DNA of 64,000 nucleotides from positions 96,000 through 159,999 of the forward strand of contig SUSW01000022.1 in NCBI GenBank assembly GCA_015063235.1. The letters run 5' to 3'. This stretch comes from Thermoplasmata archaeon. GTDB taxonomy: Archaea; Thermoplasmatota; Thermoplasmata; Methanomassiliicoccales; Methanomethylophilaceae. The notes under the pieces were generated by a model. That model made no database searches and was not told the DNA's origin. It worked only from the letters and a program-made list of their open reading frames with translations. Of this stretch, positions 35,799 through 45,444 are shown piece by piece. The translations under genes and the position numbers were made by a program. Positions within the stretch are counted from its first letter, which is position 1. The number at the start of each line of letters is the position of its first letter.

Positions 35799-36746
35799 TT
35801 GTCTGACAACTACATAGAGGTCTCACACCTGGTGAAGAAATATGGATCATTCACTGCGGTGTCGGACATCAGTTTTGAAATCGGGAAAGGAGAGTTCATG
35901 GGACTCCTCGGCCCCAACGGGGCAGGAAAGAGTACCACGCTGAAAGCGGTCACTGGTCTCCTTAAGCCCACTTCCGGAGAGATCCGCATCCAAGGGGTGG
36001 ATATCAAAGATCACCGCCACGCACTGGAGCATGTGGGATGCGTCATCGAGACTCCTATGCCCTACGGCGAGCTTTCTCCGTCCGAGCTTCTGTATCACGT
36101 TGGCCGCATGTACGGCCTAGACAAGGAGGAGATATCCATACGCTCCCGCGACGTCCTGGATGAGATGAAGCTCTGGGATTGGAGATACACTAAGGTAGAA
36201 GGGTTCTCAAAAGGAATGAAGCAGAGACTGGTGCTGGCGCAGGCACTCCTCCCCAATCCGGAGATCATAGTCTTGGACGAGCCGACATCCGGTCTGGATC
36301 CCAGAGGAATGGTCGAGGTAAGGGAAATCCTTAAAGGCCTGAAGAAAAGGGACTGCTCCCTTCTCATCAGCACGCATATCCTCAGTGAGGTATCGGAGCT
36401 GTGCGGATCCGTCACAATGATACGCGACGGACAGGCCGTGCTTTCGGGAGACGTCTCCGAACTTCTCAACAAAACATCCCGTGACGGGATAATATTGGAG
36501 ATAAAGGTGCTGAAGGACGTCAATCCCGAATTCGTGAAAGATCTCACAGGATGCTCCGGTGTGGAGGACTGCGAGACCGTGGGAGATCATGTGGTCAAGG
36601 TCTCCTTCACCGGAACGCCCGAACAGCAGACGGACATAATCTCCGTGGCCTACAACTCCGGTCTCGGACTGATGAGCGTCAACGAACACGGAAAAGATCT
36701 GGAGAGCCTGTACATGGATCTCACCGAAGGGGAGGGAGCGTCTTGA
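35799..36746 (+). CDS. ABC transporter ATP-binding subunit (ABC-2 exporter type)
   Basis: ATPase of an exporter. Walker A GPNGAGKST, Q-loop, signature FSKGMKQRL, Walker B IIVLDEPTSGLD, H-loop ISTHIL, plus the C-terminal extension typical of CcmA/NatA-type subunits. The family begins at about YIEVSHLVKKYG, so the track start at 35571 is too long. The only suitable codon is TTG at 35799, with AGGTGG just upstream; 315 aa result. It overlaps the permease gene by TTGA. Confidence 0.9.
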   Translation: MSDNYIEVSHLVKKYGSFTAVSDISFEIGKGEFMGLLGPNGAGKSTTLKAVTGLLKPTSGEIRIQGVDIKDHRHALEHVGCVIETPMPYGELSPSELLYHVGRMYGLDKEEISIRSRDVLDEMKLWDWRYTKVEGFSKGMKQRLVLAQALLPNPEIIVLDEPTSGLDPRGMVEVREILKGLKKRDCSLLISTHILSEVSELCGSVTMIRDGQAVLSGDVSELLNKTSRDGIILEIKVLKDVNPEFVKDLTGCSGVEDCETVGDHVVKVSFTGTPEQQTDIISVAYNSGLGLMSVNEHGKDLESLYMDLTEGEGAS

Positions 36747-37681
36747 AGTTCTTCAAGAAGGAAGAACCTGTCGCCAATATCGATGCCGATGAACGCCCCA
36801 GAGGTACCTGGGAATCCAGCGGAAGAATGAGCGACGAGGAGGCGCACCGCAATGTCAAGTACAGCATCCCCAGCGTCTTCCAGCAGACCATGTATATGTT
36901 CAAAACGCAGATGGCCCTCTATTCGAAGAGGAAATCCATCTATGTCATATTGGTAATGGCCGTCCTGATCCCTCTCATCTACATGGGACTCAACGGCATC
37001 GTCGACCTTGCGCTGCTGGGAGAGGCCAGCGGAAGCGGAATGATCGGTATCCTGCTGTGCATGATGCCTTTCATCATGAGCCTGTTCACAGCGTTCATTT
37101 GCGGAAGCGCGATCCCGAGCGAATTCACCGAGCGCAGCGCATACATGAACATGGCCCTACCCATGTCCAGAGCATCCTTCTGTCTCGGAAAGTACCTGGC
37201 CGGACTCGTCATCACATTAGGTGTATTCGTATTCGCATACGGTATGGCAATGATCGGTACCATGACGGAATATGACTACTTCGACGAAGGCGCACTGGGC
37301 CTTTCATTCACAATGACGGTCCTGGCGACACTGTTCTATTCATCCTTCGCATTCTTCATGGGATGCGTACTGAAACGCGGTGCGGCCTTGGTCTCATTGC
37401 TGCTCATGGTGATGGTTGTGCCTATCATCGAGATATACCTCTACGCAAACGACTACATGAGCAGCGATGTGTTCGTCCTGCTTCCCAATCTGTTGCCCGA
37501 CATGGCATGCATATCTTTGGGAAGTTCGTTCGCCGCATCTCCGGTTGGAATGGTCAACGCTCTGGTGAACGTTATCGATCCAAGCACCTTCCCGCTGCCC
37601 ACATGCGTGCTCATCGCCGTGGTCTTCAGTGTGCTGTTCCTCGGTATCGGAATCTACGCTGTAAACAGGAGGGAGATGTGA
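36743..37681 (+). CDS. ABC-2 type permease subunit
   Basis: Membrane partner of the preceding ATPase. The frame before 36743 belongs to the ATPase gene; TTG at 36743 within TTGA, after GGGGAGGGA, gives 312 aa. The N-terminal ~45 residues are charged and cytoplasmic; then at least six membrane segments, the first starting at SIYVILVMAVLIPLIYMGL, and SEFTERSAYMNMALPMSRASFCLGKYL, a layout common to NatB/ABC-2 permeases. Substrate unknown. Confidence 0.85.
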   Translation: MKFFKKEEPVANIDADERPRGTWESSGRMSDEEAHRNVKYSIPSVFQQTMYMFKTQMALYSKRKSIYVILVMAVLIPLIYMGLNGIVDLALLGEASGSGMIGILLCMMPFIMSLFTAFICGSAIPSEFTERSAYMNMALPMSRASFCLGKYLAGLVITLGVFVFAYGMAMIGTMTEYDYFDEGALGLSFTMTVLATLFYSSFAFFMGCVLKRGAALVSLLLMVMVVPIIEIYLYANDYMSSDVFVLLPNLLPDMACISLGSSFAASPVGMVNALVNVIDPSTFPLPTCVLIAVVFSVLFLGIGIYAVNRREM

Positions 37682-38385
37682 TGATGAAGAAATCAATGGC
37701 AATACTGGCAGTCGCCGTGATGATGCTGACGCCCGTGATCTTAGCGGACATGGATATGGACGCGGCGAACGTGCAGAAATGCAGATTCAGCCAAGAGGAT
37801 CTCTATCACTGCGAAGGGACCGCCCTCTACAACGATATGGTAAAAGAAGGAATATGGGTCTACCCTATCGGCAAAGATTCCAAAATGAAAGCATACATCG
37901 CCGACCCTCAGAACGCCCCCAGGCCTGACAAGGGAGTGAGCGAGATCGTAGAAGGAGAAACATACGACATCTACTGCTTCAGCGGTCCGGAGCAGTTCGA
38001 GTACACCTCGCTTCAGAAGGTCCTCGAAAAATACTCGAAAGAGTTCTTCGTGCAGGACAGGACCGTCGAAAAGTTGACGGTGACGAGTCTCAAAGACAGC
38101 TACGGGGACTTCCCTGTATTCGTCGTCGAGTACCACGGAGGCGATGCAAAGCTTTCGCAGTATTATTCAGTAGGAAGTACTGCCAGCCTCAACCACTACA
38201 AGGATGGCGGACATTACGAATTGTCCACCAACCGTGTCAGCATGGATCTGTTCGTGGAAGCAGAGTATGAGATCTCGGTGAAGGAGTTCAGCGGATCCCC
38301 ATATCTCTACATCGGCCTCTGCATCGGTATCACTGCAGCGATCGCGCTGCTGATCTTCTGGTGCGGAAGGAAACCCAAACTCTGA
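37681..38385 (+). CDS. exported membrane-anchored protein linked to the ABC exporter
   Basis: 234 aa, unknown function. Signal peptide at the N-terminus (KKSMAILAVAVMMLTPVILA), an extracytoplasmic domain of about 180 residues with regular Tyr and Asp, and one C-terminal membrane helix (LYIGLCIGITAAIALLIFWC) with a basic end. The stop of the permease and this ATG share one base (TGATG), so it is translationally coupled to the exporter and probably works with it at the cell surface. A hairpin ends the operon. Confidence 0.8.
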   Translation: MMKKSMAILAVAVMMLTPVILADMDMDAANVQKCRFSQEDLYHCEGTALYNDMVKEGIWVYPIGKDSKMKAYIADPQNAPRPDKGVSEIVEGETYDIYCFSGPEQFEYTSLQKVLEKYSKEFFVQDRTVEKLTVTSLKDSYGDFPVFVVEYHGGDAKLSQYYSVGSTASLNHYKDGGHYELSTNRVSMDLFVEAEYEISVKEFSGSPYLYIGLCIGITAAIALLIFWCGRKPKL

Positions 38386-38393
38386 AATCCAAA

Positions 38394-38412
38394 GGCCGGG
38401 GCCTTCCCGGCC
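38394..38412 (+). terminator. terminator of the ABC operon
   Basis: GGCCGGG-GCCTT-CCCGGCC stem 8 nt after the stop, followed by GCCTTCATTTTAA. Confidence 0.65.
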
Positions 38413-38486
38413 GCCTTCATTTTAACACCTACCTCCGGCAAGCTCTATGCTCAGGTTTATGTCGGGAAAATCCATTACCGAAAACG

Positions 38487-40685
38487 ATGGCAGATTCCAT
38501 AATCCTCAAGGTCACGATGCCCCAGCGCCAAACCGAATCCGGTTACGGCCGCGCACGTTTGGACACAGCCTCTCGCAAGCAGTTAGGATTGGAATTGGGA
38601 GATGTCATCGAGATCACCGGAAAAAGAACAGTGGTCGCTAAGGTCTTCCCGTGCTCCATCGATGAGGAAGGACATGGGCAGATAGGCATAGACGGTCTTA
38701 CAAGGACCAATGCGGGCGTCAGTATCGACGAGAACGTCACCGTGAGGAAATGCATCCCGTCGGAGGCACGCAAGGTGGTCATAGCACCGAACATCCCCGA
38801 GGGCAAGAAGATAAACTTCGAGACAGGGATCGAAGTGGTTTTCCTGAACGGACTGCAGGGCAGACCGCTTATCGAGGGGACGGACATCATAGTTCCCAAC
38901 GTAGCTCTGATGGGGAACAGGTCCACATTCAATGTCGTATCCACCACGCCCAAGGGCCCGGTGGTCGTGACCAAGGCCACAGAGATGGTTCTGAAGGACA
39001 GTGCGCAGAAACAGGTTGTCAAGTCCTCAACGGGCAAACAGATAACATACGATGACGTAGGCGGTCTCGACGATGAGCTGAAGAGGATCAGGGAGATGAT
39101 AGAGCTCCCCTTGAAGCATCCCGAACTCTTCGAAAGGCTTGGCATCGGAGCACCCAAAGGTGTTTTGTTATACGGACCTCCCGGTACGGGTAAGACGCTG
39201 ATCGCTGAAGCAGTGGCGAACGAATCCGGGGCTACGCTATTCTCAGTGCGCGGACCTGAGATCATTGGACAGTACTACGGACAGAGCGAAGAGAGGCTGA
39301 GAGAGATTTTCAAGGACGCATCGGAGAACACTCCAAGCATAATCTTCCTCGATGAGATTGATTCGATTGCACCGAACCGCGATACAGTATCCGGAGAGGT
39401 GGAAAGAAGAGTAGTGGCTCAGCTGCTGACCCTCATGGACGGACTCGGCGACAGGGGCAACGTAATCGTCGTTGCAGCCACGAACAGAGAGGATTCCATC
39501 GACCCCGCACTGAGAAGGCCCGGAAGGTTCGACAGGGAGATCGAGATAGGAATACCCGGCAGGAAGGCAAGATGCGACATACTGAATGTGCATCTAAGGG
39601 ATATGCCACTCACGGATGATGTTTCCGTAGATGCTCTGGCAGGGATGACACAGGGATTCGTCGGAGCGGATCTCGCTGCTCTATGCAGGGAAGCAGCAAT
39701 GAAATGCGTCAGATCCCACATGAAAGACCTAGATCTTGACAAAGCCATCCCCTCGACGGTACTGGAGGGTATGAAGGTCTCCATGGCCGATTTCAAAGAT
39801 GCACTGGCGGATGTTGAGCCCAGCGGAATGCGCGAAGTACTCGTGGAGATACCCAAGGTCACATGGGAGGACGTAGGCGGACTTGACGATGTGCGGGCGC
39901 AAATCGAGGAGGCATTCATAACCGAAGAAGGTAACCCGTCCTACGAGAGACTGGGGATCGAACCGGCAAAAGGTGTACTGCTCTACGGACCTCCCGGCAC
40001 AGGTAAGACATTGATCGCAAAGGCAATAGCCAACAGTGCCGGGGCCAACTTCATAACGGTCAACGGGCCGGAGATGGCGAGCAAATGGCTCGGTGAGAGC
40101 GAGAGGGCGATCAGACAGATATTCAAGAGGGCCAAGCAGATGGCCCCGTGCATCATTTTCTTCGATGAACTGGATTCCATAGCTCCGATACGTGGCAGTA
40201 GCGATGGCTCAGCATGGGAGAGGGTCGTGGCACAGTTACTGACTTCCATGGACGGTGTGGAGAGCCTCAATAACGTCATGGTTATGGCCGCGACCAACAG
40301 GCCCGATATGATCGATCCCGCACTCCTCAGACCTGGCAGATTCGACAAGCTCGTGCTCGTGGGCAAACCAGAGCTCGAAGCGCGTCTGCACATACTTCAG
40401 GTCCATACTCGCAAGATGCCTCTGCAGGATGTCGATCTCAGAGTAATTGCAATAAACACGGACGGCTATGTGGGGGCAGACCTCGCCGCCGTATGCAGAG
40501 AAGCGGGACTGATAGCCTACCGTGAGGACCATGATGCAGAATACATCAGAATGGAGCACTTCGAGCACGCACTGAAGAAGATAGGTCCGTCGGTGGACAA
40601 GAACCTCTTCAGCAGCTATGAGAAGATCGGGAAGGATCTCAACAAACGCCGTACGGCTTGGGACAGCGTACCTTTCTACGGATGA
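38487..40685 (+). CDS. Cdc48/VAT-type double AAA ATPase
   Basis: Protein-unfolding ATPase (p97/VAT homologue). N-domain: a double-psi barrel ([24 protein letters not shown]) and a second subdomain to about residue 180. D1: [33 protein letters not shown]2: [33 protein letters not shown]. Each has the [13 protein letters not shown] or LLRPGRFD second region of homology. Start taken at ATG 38487 (MADSIILKV), where the family begins; there is no clear ribosome site, so the message may be near-leaderless. 732 aa. Works with the proteasome, whose PAN is also encoded here. Confidence 0.96.
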   Translation: MADSIILKVTMPQRQTESGYGRARLDTASRKQLGLELGDVIEITGKRTVVAKVFPCSIDEEGHGQIGIDGLTRTNAGVSIDENVTVRKCIPSEARKVVIAPNIPEGKKINFETGIEVVFLNGLQGRPLIEGTDIIVPNVALMGNRSTFNVVSTTPKGPVVVTKATEMVLKDSAQKQVVKSSTGKQITYDDVGGLDDELKRIREMIELPLKHPELFERLGIGAPKGVLLYGPPGTGKTLIAEAVANESGATLFSVRGPEIIGQYYGQSEERLREIFKDASENTPSIIFLDEIDSIAPNRDTVSGEVERRVVAQLLTLMDGLGDRGNVIVVAATNREDSIDPALRRPGRFDREIEIGIPGRKARCDILNVHLRDMPLTDDVSVDALAGMTQGFVGADLAALCREAAMKCVRSHMKDLDLDKAIPSTVLEGMKVSMADFKDALADVEPSGMREVLVEIPKVTWEDVGGLDDVRAQIEEAFITEEGNPSYERLGIEPAKGVLLYGPPGTGKTLIAKAIANSAGANFITVNGPEMASKWLGESERAIRQIFKRAKQMAPCIIFFDELDSIAPIRGSSDGSAWERVVAQLLTSMDGVESLNNVMVMAATNRPDMIDPALLRPGRFDKLVLVGKPELEARLHILQVHTRKMPLQDVDLRVIAINTDGYVGADLAAVCREAGLIAYREDHDAEYIRMEHFEHALKKIGPSVDKNLFSSYEKIGKDLNKRRTAWDSVPFYG

Positions 40686-40765
40686 CATGTTTTGAAAATC
40701 CAAATGGCCACCGACCATTCTCCGATCCTGATGTCGACTTCCACCCGGATCGTCTGCGTCCGTGA

Positions 40766-42307
40766 TCAGAAATCCTTCTGCATATACGGCAACGCTTTCT
40801 TGAAACCCAGTGATGCGTAGTACCTTCTGACCCCGACGCCGCTGGTCACACGGATGCCTTCCTTGGAGTTCTCCTTAGCGATGCGTTCAGCCTCCGCAAC
40901 CAATTCCTTCCCGAATCCGCGATGCTGCCAGTCATCCCCATCCTCTCCGATGGAGACTATCTTGCCGAATACCTTCAGCTCCCTTATGGTCGCTACCGGA
41001 TTGGAATCTACCCTGACACGAACATATCCGACTATGGAATCCTCATATTCCAGGGCGACGAAGTACTCCTTCCCTCCGCTGGCCTCGTATTCCGTGATCT
41101 TCAGGCGGACCTTGTCGGGATCGTCCAATCTGATCCCCCTGTGGCCGACCTCCCTGCAGCGGATGCATCTGCACGGCCTGCCCCTTCTGGACATCTCATC
41201 AGCAACAAGCTGGCGGATGTTGCTCTTCATTATCCCTGCGGTGATCTGCGGGACGGGGATATCCCTTTGGATGCGCTGGATCCTGACATATTCCGGAACG
41301 GTCTCCTTCATCCTGCATAGAAGATCCACCGCCTCGTCCGTATCAAGAGGCTTGTACAGACCCTCCTGCCACCAGTCCTTGACCTTCGTCCCATCGACCA
41401 CAAGGGTTGGATAGAACTTCAGCATGTCCGGACGATACTCGGGCTGATCGAAAACCTTCCTGAAACATTCCAGATCATGCTCCTTCGAAGAGCCGGGAAG
41501 TCCCGGCATGAGATGATAGCATATCTTCAATCCGTGATCCTTGCAGCGCTTAGTGCAATCCCTCACCGCATCGGTAAGATGACCTCTGTCGACCTTCTCC
41601 AGAATCTCGTCGTCGAGGATCTGTACACCGAGTTCCACCCTTGTAGCCCCCAGCCTCATCGCCCTCTCTATCTGCTCATCATCAAAGACATCGGGACGGG
41701 TCTCCACGGTCATGCCAACGCATCTGTGTTCGGAAACCTCGTTCAGGGCCTGGGCCTCACCGAGGGTAATGGAATCGATTCCGTTCATCGCATCGAAACA
41801 TCTGCGTACGAACCATTCCTGGTAGGCCTCATCCCTGCATGTGAACGTACCGCCCATTATTATCAGATCTATCTTGTCGGTCTGATGGCCGATGTCCGTC
41901 AGCTGAGTTATCCTATCCATGACCTGCTTGTATGGGTCGAAATCATTCCTGCCGGCACGCCTCGCGGCCGGCTCCTTCCCGGTATAGGACTGCGGTGAAT
42001 TGTTAGCGACTCCGCCGGGACAGTACGCGCATCTGCCGTGAGGGCAGTCGAACGGCGATGTCATGACGGCGACCACGGCCACACCGCTCATGGTGCGCAT
42101 CGGCTTCTTTATCAGAAACGGTGTGAGGAGCTTCCGATCCTCCTCTTTGACGTTGGCCAGGATCTCCGAATTCATCGGAACCTGTTCTAGATCGTATTTC
42201 TTGCATAATTTGAGTTTCAGGTTCTGAAGCTGCATACGGTCTGTGACACGTTTCGTCTTGACCGCATCGATGATCTCCCCGGACAGTGCGACGATACGCT
42301 CATCCAT
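40766..42307 (-). CDS. elp3: Elp3: tRNA wobble-uridine modifying radical-SAM acetyltransferase
   Basis: Catalytic Elongator subunit; archaeal Elp3 alone carboxymethylates U34 of tRNA. Radical-SAM domain with CPHGRCAYCPGG near residue 98, ETRPDVFD, HLMPGLPGSSKEHDLECF; a zinc-binding CRCIRCREVGH block; and a C-terminal GNAT domain (about residue 400 on, ending YYASLGFKKALPYMQKDF). 513 aa, normal. Last gene of an operon with the 83-aa gene (8-nt overlap) and a winged-helix regulator. Confidence 0.96.
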   Translation of the reverse strand: MDERIVALSGEIIDAVKTKRVTDRMQLQNLKLKLCKKYDLEQVPMNSEILANVKEEDRKLLTPFLIKKPMRTMSGVAVVAVMTSPFDCPHGRCAYCPGGVANNSPQSYTGKEPAARRAGRNDFDPYKQVMDRITQLTDIGHQTDKIDLIIMGGTFTCRDEAYQEWFVRRCFDAMNGIDSITLGEAQALNEVSEHRCVGMTVETRPDVFDDEQIERAMRLGATRVELGVQILDDEILEKVDRGHLTDAVRDCTKRCKDHGLKICYHLMPGLPGSSKEHDLECFRKVFDQPEYRPDMLKFYPTLVVDGTKVKDWWQEGLYKPLDTDEAVDLLCRMKETVPEYVRIQRIQRDIPVPQITAGIMKSNIRQLVADEMSRRGRPCRCIRCREVGHRGIRLDDPDKVRLKITEYEASGGKEYFVALEYEDSIVGYVRVRVDSNPVATIRELKVFGKIVSIGEDGDDWQHRGFGKELVAEAERIAKENSKEGIRVTSGVGVRRYYASLGFKKALPYMQKDF

Positions 42308-42551
42308 AGTACACGCTGCCTGTGTCCTTCTTCTTGGTCTTCTTGGGCGCGGATTCCAGAAGATCCAGGTAGATGATCTGTGACAGATTGATGAACCTAA
42401 GCGTTCCGTTCTCCAATTCGAAGACCATGGCAGTATCCGAACCCATGGCGGAATAGCCTCTGAAGACGCCTACGGTCAAATCCTCTCCGCCGTGATCGAC
42501 ACTGTATTTGGAACCTACGGTTACAGCATATTCTGCATCCACGTCAATCAC
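42300..42551 (-). CDS. small conserved protein, possible SH3/Sm-like barrel, 83 aa
   Basis: Not recognised. A run of short beta strands (AVTVGSKYSV, LTVGVFRGYSAMG, AMVFELENGTLRFINLSQIIYLDLLE) resembles a small five-stranded barrel, and a Lys-rich tail follows. GTG start overlapping the upstream stop (GTGA), and an 8-nt overlap with elp3, so it is tightly coupled to both. A role in RNA or protein binding next to Elp3 is inference. Confidence 0.6.
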   Translation of the reverse strand: MIDVDAEYAVTVGSKYSVDHGGEDLTVGVFRGYSAMGSDTAMVFELENGTLRFINLSQIIYLDLLESAPKKTKKKDTGSVYYG

Positions 42552-42997
42552 TTCTGCTGAACGAGTTCCTGGAAATGGATGACTGTCTTACGATAGTTCT
42601 CCATGGCCATATTCACATTGGCTTCGGTGAAACTCCATGCCTTGACGATATCCCCGAACCTGATGCGGTATCCCTTACGGATCTGCTCATTGAACTCCAC
42701 ATCCATGGCCTCGAGAAGATCCATTGACTTCAGCTTGTTGATGTGTCTGTAGATGGTAGGCTTGGTGGTCTCCAGAAGGACCGCAAGCTCCTCGACGGTC
42801 CATGCCTTGGACGGATGGGCCATCAGATAATCCATGAAAAGACGGTAAGGAACGCTCTCACGTATGGTGGCGGCACCTGTCTTGGGATCGTATCCCTTGG
42901 GCAGATAACCTATCTGAACGAGGAATGTTTCCGCCACAACGTTGACGTCCGCGACCCCGCTCATGGGTGTGTTGCTGACCACCTGTAATTCGAACAT
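42548..42997 (-). CDS. winged-helix transcriptional regulator
   Basis: 149 aa with a central winged helix (VPYRLFMDYLMAHPSKAWTVEELAVLLETTKPTIYRHINKLKSMDLLEAM), the helix-turn-helix being VEELAVLLETTKPTIYRHINKL. The N-terminal ~45 and C-terminal ~40 residues have no known match. First gene of the elp3 operon; TATA-like sequences lie around 43035-43045 (minus strand). Possibly a regulator of its own operon. Confidence 0.75.
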   Translation of the reverse strand: MFELQVVSNTPMSGVADVNVVAETFLVQIGYLPKGYDPKTGAATIRESVPYRLFMDYLMAHPSKAWTVEELAVLLETTKPTIYRHINKLKSMDLLEAMDVEFNEQIRKGYRIRFGDIVKAWSFTEANVNMAMENYRKTVIHFQELVQQK

Positions 42998-43110
42998 CTG
43001 TTACCGAAAAAACCCAATGCTATAGATGTTTTTAAGGGTTAAGGTCACACGTTAAATCTATAGCCGCTGCTGCTTTAATTATGTTATAAAAATCGTAAGA
43101 AAATCCGCAT

Positions 43111-43623
43111 TCACATGGTGTTAGTGAGCCTTTCCAGAGCCACGTGGATGCTCTGTGTCGGTATGACACGTGACACCGGAATCGATAGAATTTTCTCCAC
43201 TGTCGGAGCGACTATCGGTGCGCATACAACACCGAGTGCCCCGTCCCTCTCCGCACGGACAGCCGCGATGATGGCATCCTCCAGCGTCATGACAGGGTAC
43301 TCGTGGACCTTGATCCTCATCCCGTTGACCTCGACGTACCTGGGAACGTTCTCCAATGCATTGGATGCTGCGATGATTGCTATGAAACGCATATCCTCGC
43401 TGGTGCTGAGGATCTTGATGGCGCTAACCACTTGGCGGACCGTCCTGAGATTCGGTTCCCTTCCGCCCTCTATGACCTTGTACAAAGTGCTTTTGGAGAT
43501 GCCTGACGCCTCGCAGAACTCGTTGAGGGTCATATGCAGCTCCTCATTCAGGATATTACGGAGGGCTATCTGGAATCCTCCCTCCTCCCTGAGCATCCCC
43601 GTTATAAGGTCGTCGACTGTCAT
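43111..43623 (-). CDS. HTH regulator of archaeal COG1709 type
   Basis: The N-terminal half has a Cro/C1-like helix-turn-helix (MTLNEFCEASGISKSTLYKVIEGGREPNLRTVRQVVSAIKIL, about residues 30-70). The C-terminal half is a conserved ligand- or partner-binding-like domain (YPVMTLEDAIIAAVRAERDGALGVVCAPIVAPTVEKIL). The layout matches a predicted regulator found in many methanogens. It is 1 nt after trxB, so it may report or control redox state. Confidence 0.78.
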   Translation of the reverse strand: MTVDDLITGMLREEGGFQIALRNILNEELHMTLNEFCEASGISKSTLYKVIEGGREPNLRTVRQVVSAIKILSTSEDMRFIAIIAASNALENVPRYVEVNGMRIKVHEYPVMTLEDAIIAAVRAERDGALGVVCAPIVAPTVEKILSIPVSRVIPTQSIHVALERLTNTM

Positions 43624-43624
43624 C

Positions 43625-44509
43625 TCAGTTTCCTTTGACGAAGTCTGCGGCGTTCATGCCAGCTATGCAGCCCTGCCCAACGGCCTTGGCGACCTGCCAT
43701 GGCTTGCCGGTGATGTCGCCGCATGCGAACACTCCGGGAACCTCCGTCCTGCACTCGGCATCCACCTTAATGGTGTCATCCATCTCAGGCATGACATCAA
43801 GATCCATGGCGATGTCCGCTGCGGACTTGGCCCCCAGCTCGATGAAGACTCCGTCAGTCGGTATAACAGTGCCGTCCTGCAGCGTTATGGATTCCACCTT
43901 ATCGGTCCCGTCTATGGATTTCGGCTTGGAATTGTACATCCTCACCCCTGAATCCAGAGCCTTGTGGACAACGGAATCATTCGCTGTAAGGTCCCATGCC
44001 ACCCATGAGGTCTCCGACGCATACGATGTCATTAGCCTTGCCGATACGGCTGCCTCGGATTCGTTACCGACCAGGACGACCCTGCGGCCCTTGTAGAAAT
44101 TGCAGTCACACACCGCACAGTAGCTGACGCCCTTGCCGTATAGCTCCTTCTCTCCCGGGACTGCCAGCTTCTTACGGGATATACCCGTCGCGATAACGAC
44201 GGCCTTGGCCCGGATCTCCGTTCCGTCATCGGTCTCGAAAACGAATGAATCCCCGTCGCGTTTGGACGAGATCACGTTCTGATCCAAGAACTCGGTACCA
44301 AAGGATTTGGCCTGTCCGATACCTGATTGGAGAAGGGCTTCACCGTCATTGATTACACCCATGTAATTCTCTATATCGGTACCGTAAGCGGCACTGTTGG
44401 AAGGCTTTCCCAGAACCAGCGTCTTCGCCTTCTTGCGCGAAGAGTGGATGGCGGCCTGCAATCCTGCAGGTCCGCATCCGATTATCAGAACATCTGTTTC
44501 CATGTTCAC
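43625..44509 (-). CDS. trxB: thioredoxin reductase-like FAD oxidoreductase
   Basis: Reduces thioredoxin with a pyridine nucleotide or other low-potential donor. FAD-binding GCGPAGLQAAIHS at the N-terminus, redox disulfide CAVC in VSYCAVCDCNFY near residue 130, the second dinucleotide site VVLVGNESEAAVSA (it departs from the usual GGGNSA), and the C-terminal FAD motif VFACGDITGKP. 294 aa. Overlaps trxA by ATGA. The altered second motif suggests that NADPH may not be the donor; F420-linked reductases of this family are known in methanogens. Confidence 0.92.
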   Translation of the reverse strand: MNMETDVLIIGCGPAGLQAAIHSSRKKAKTLVLGKPSNSAAYGTDIENYMGVINDGEALLQSGIGQAKSFGTEFLDQNVISSKRDGDSFVFETDDGTEIRAKAVVIATGISRKKLAVPGEKELYGKGVSYCAVCDCNFYKGRRVVLVGNESEAAVSARLMTSYASETSWVAWDLTANDSVVHKALDSGVRMYNSKPKSIDGTDKVESITLQDGTVIPTDGVFIELGAKSAADIAMDLDVMPEMDDTIKVDAECRTEVPGVFACGDITGKPWQVAKAVGQGCIAGMNAADFVKGN

Positions 44510-44817
44510 AGACCGTTGACGAATTCGATGATGTCCTCTTTAGGCCTGAGTCCTACGAGCGCCTGCACCAGAACCTTGTCCTTGAAGATCAGGAGAGTAG
44601 GTATTGCGTTGATCTGGAACCTGGCGGCGATGCCCTGGTTGTCGTCGGTGTTGAGCTTGGCAACTCCGACCTTTCCGGCGAGATCGGCTGCGACCTCTTC
44701 GATGATGGGGCCCATCCTCCTGCAGGGTCCGCACCAGGGTGCCCAACAGTCTATGATGGCTATTTTGTTGCTCTCGATGAATTGATCGAATGTACTCTCG
44801 TTAAGTTCGGTCACCAT
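44506..44817 (-). CDS. trxA: thioredoxin
   Basis: Disulfide reductase with active site WAPWCGPCRRM near residue 28 and the cis-proline region INAIPTLLIF. 103 aa from the ATG at 44817, which has GTGA about 5 nt upstream; the track start 44826 is an upstream GTG. First gene of trxA-trxB-regulator. Confidence 0.95.
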   Translation of the reverse strand: MVTELNESTFDQFIESNKIAIIDCWAPWCGPCRRMGPIIEEVAADLAGKVGVAKLNTDDNQGIAARFQINAIPTLLIFKDKVLVQALVGLRPKEDIIEFVNGL

Positions 44818-44865
44818 GATGTTCACTGAACCATCATAACAGTCATGGAATAAAAACCAAGAACC

Positions 44866-45444
44866 TCACTCGAGATTGAATTCGCTGACTGTCTTGAGCT
44901 TGGGGTATTCGCCGATCCTCTTGGGCATAACATCCAGATCCTCACCGTACAGGTCAGAGAGCTCCATATGGAGAAGCTCCACCCTGTCTGCACCTCTGAA
45001 GGCGCCTTTGTTAATCAGCTTGGAGACGGAATGGTTATGGTCCACCACCCGATTGTCGCTGACAAGATTGTCCGCATGAGCGACTATCTTTTCCTCAAGC
45101 GTCTTCGGCATATAATCCCCCGGAGGAAGCCCCAGCTCCTTGACGTCTTCTTGGTCCAGCCCCGCACCTGTGTGCTTGCGGACTATCTCCACCAACGTCT
45201 TCGGGAGACCGTAATCCTCCACCATCTTCGAACCGTAATAGGCGTGCATGATCGAATGATCCTTGGCACGTCCGATGTCATGGAGGAGTGCGCCTGCTAT
45301 AACCGTATCATAATCTGCCTCAGGGATGCGGGATGCCATCTCCTCCGCCACGGCCCTCACGGTGCAGCAGTGGATGATCACCCTCTTCTTGCATCCTGCG
45401 TCGATAAGGAGCTCTATGCATCTCCTGTCATTCGGAATTGACAA
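44866..45444 (-). CDS. HD-domain phosphohydrolase-like protein
   Basis: Metal-dependent phosphohydrolase fold (TIGR00295-like). HCCTVRAVAEEMA gives the first His, GALLHDIGRAKDHS the HD pair, and RKHTGAGL and IVAHADNLV the later ligands. The track ORF is too long because it runs through the Trm56 gene; the frame-compatible start is TTG at 45444 (192 aa), overlapping the Trm56 end by 17 nt. Substrate unknown, perhaps a nucleotide. Confidence 0.85.
   Translation of the reverse strand: MSIPNDRRCIELLIDAGCKKRVIIHCCTVRAVAEEMASRIPEADYDTVIAGALLHDIGRAKDHSIMHAYYGSKMVEDYGLPKTLVEIVRKHTGAGLDQEDVKELGLPPGDYMPKTLEEKIVAHADNLVSDNRVVDHNHSVSKLINKGAFRGADRVELLHMELSDLYGEDLDVMPKRIGEYPKLKTVSEFNLE

Noticed and set aside
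43115-43951. 278-aa plus-strand ORF
   Set aside because: Antisense to the HTH regulator and trxB; composition is Ser/Thr/Met-rich without motifs.
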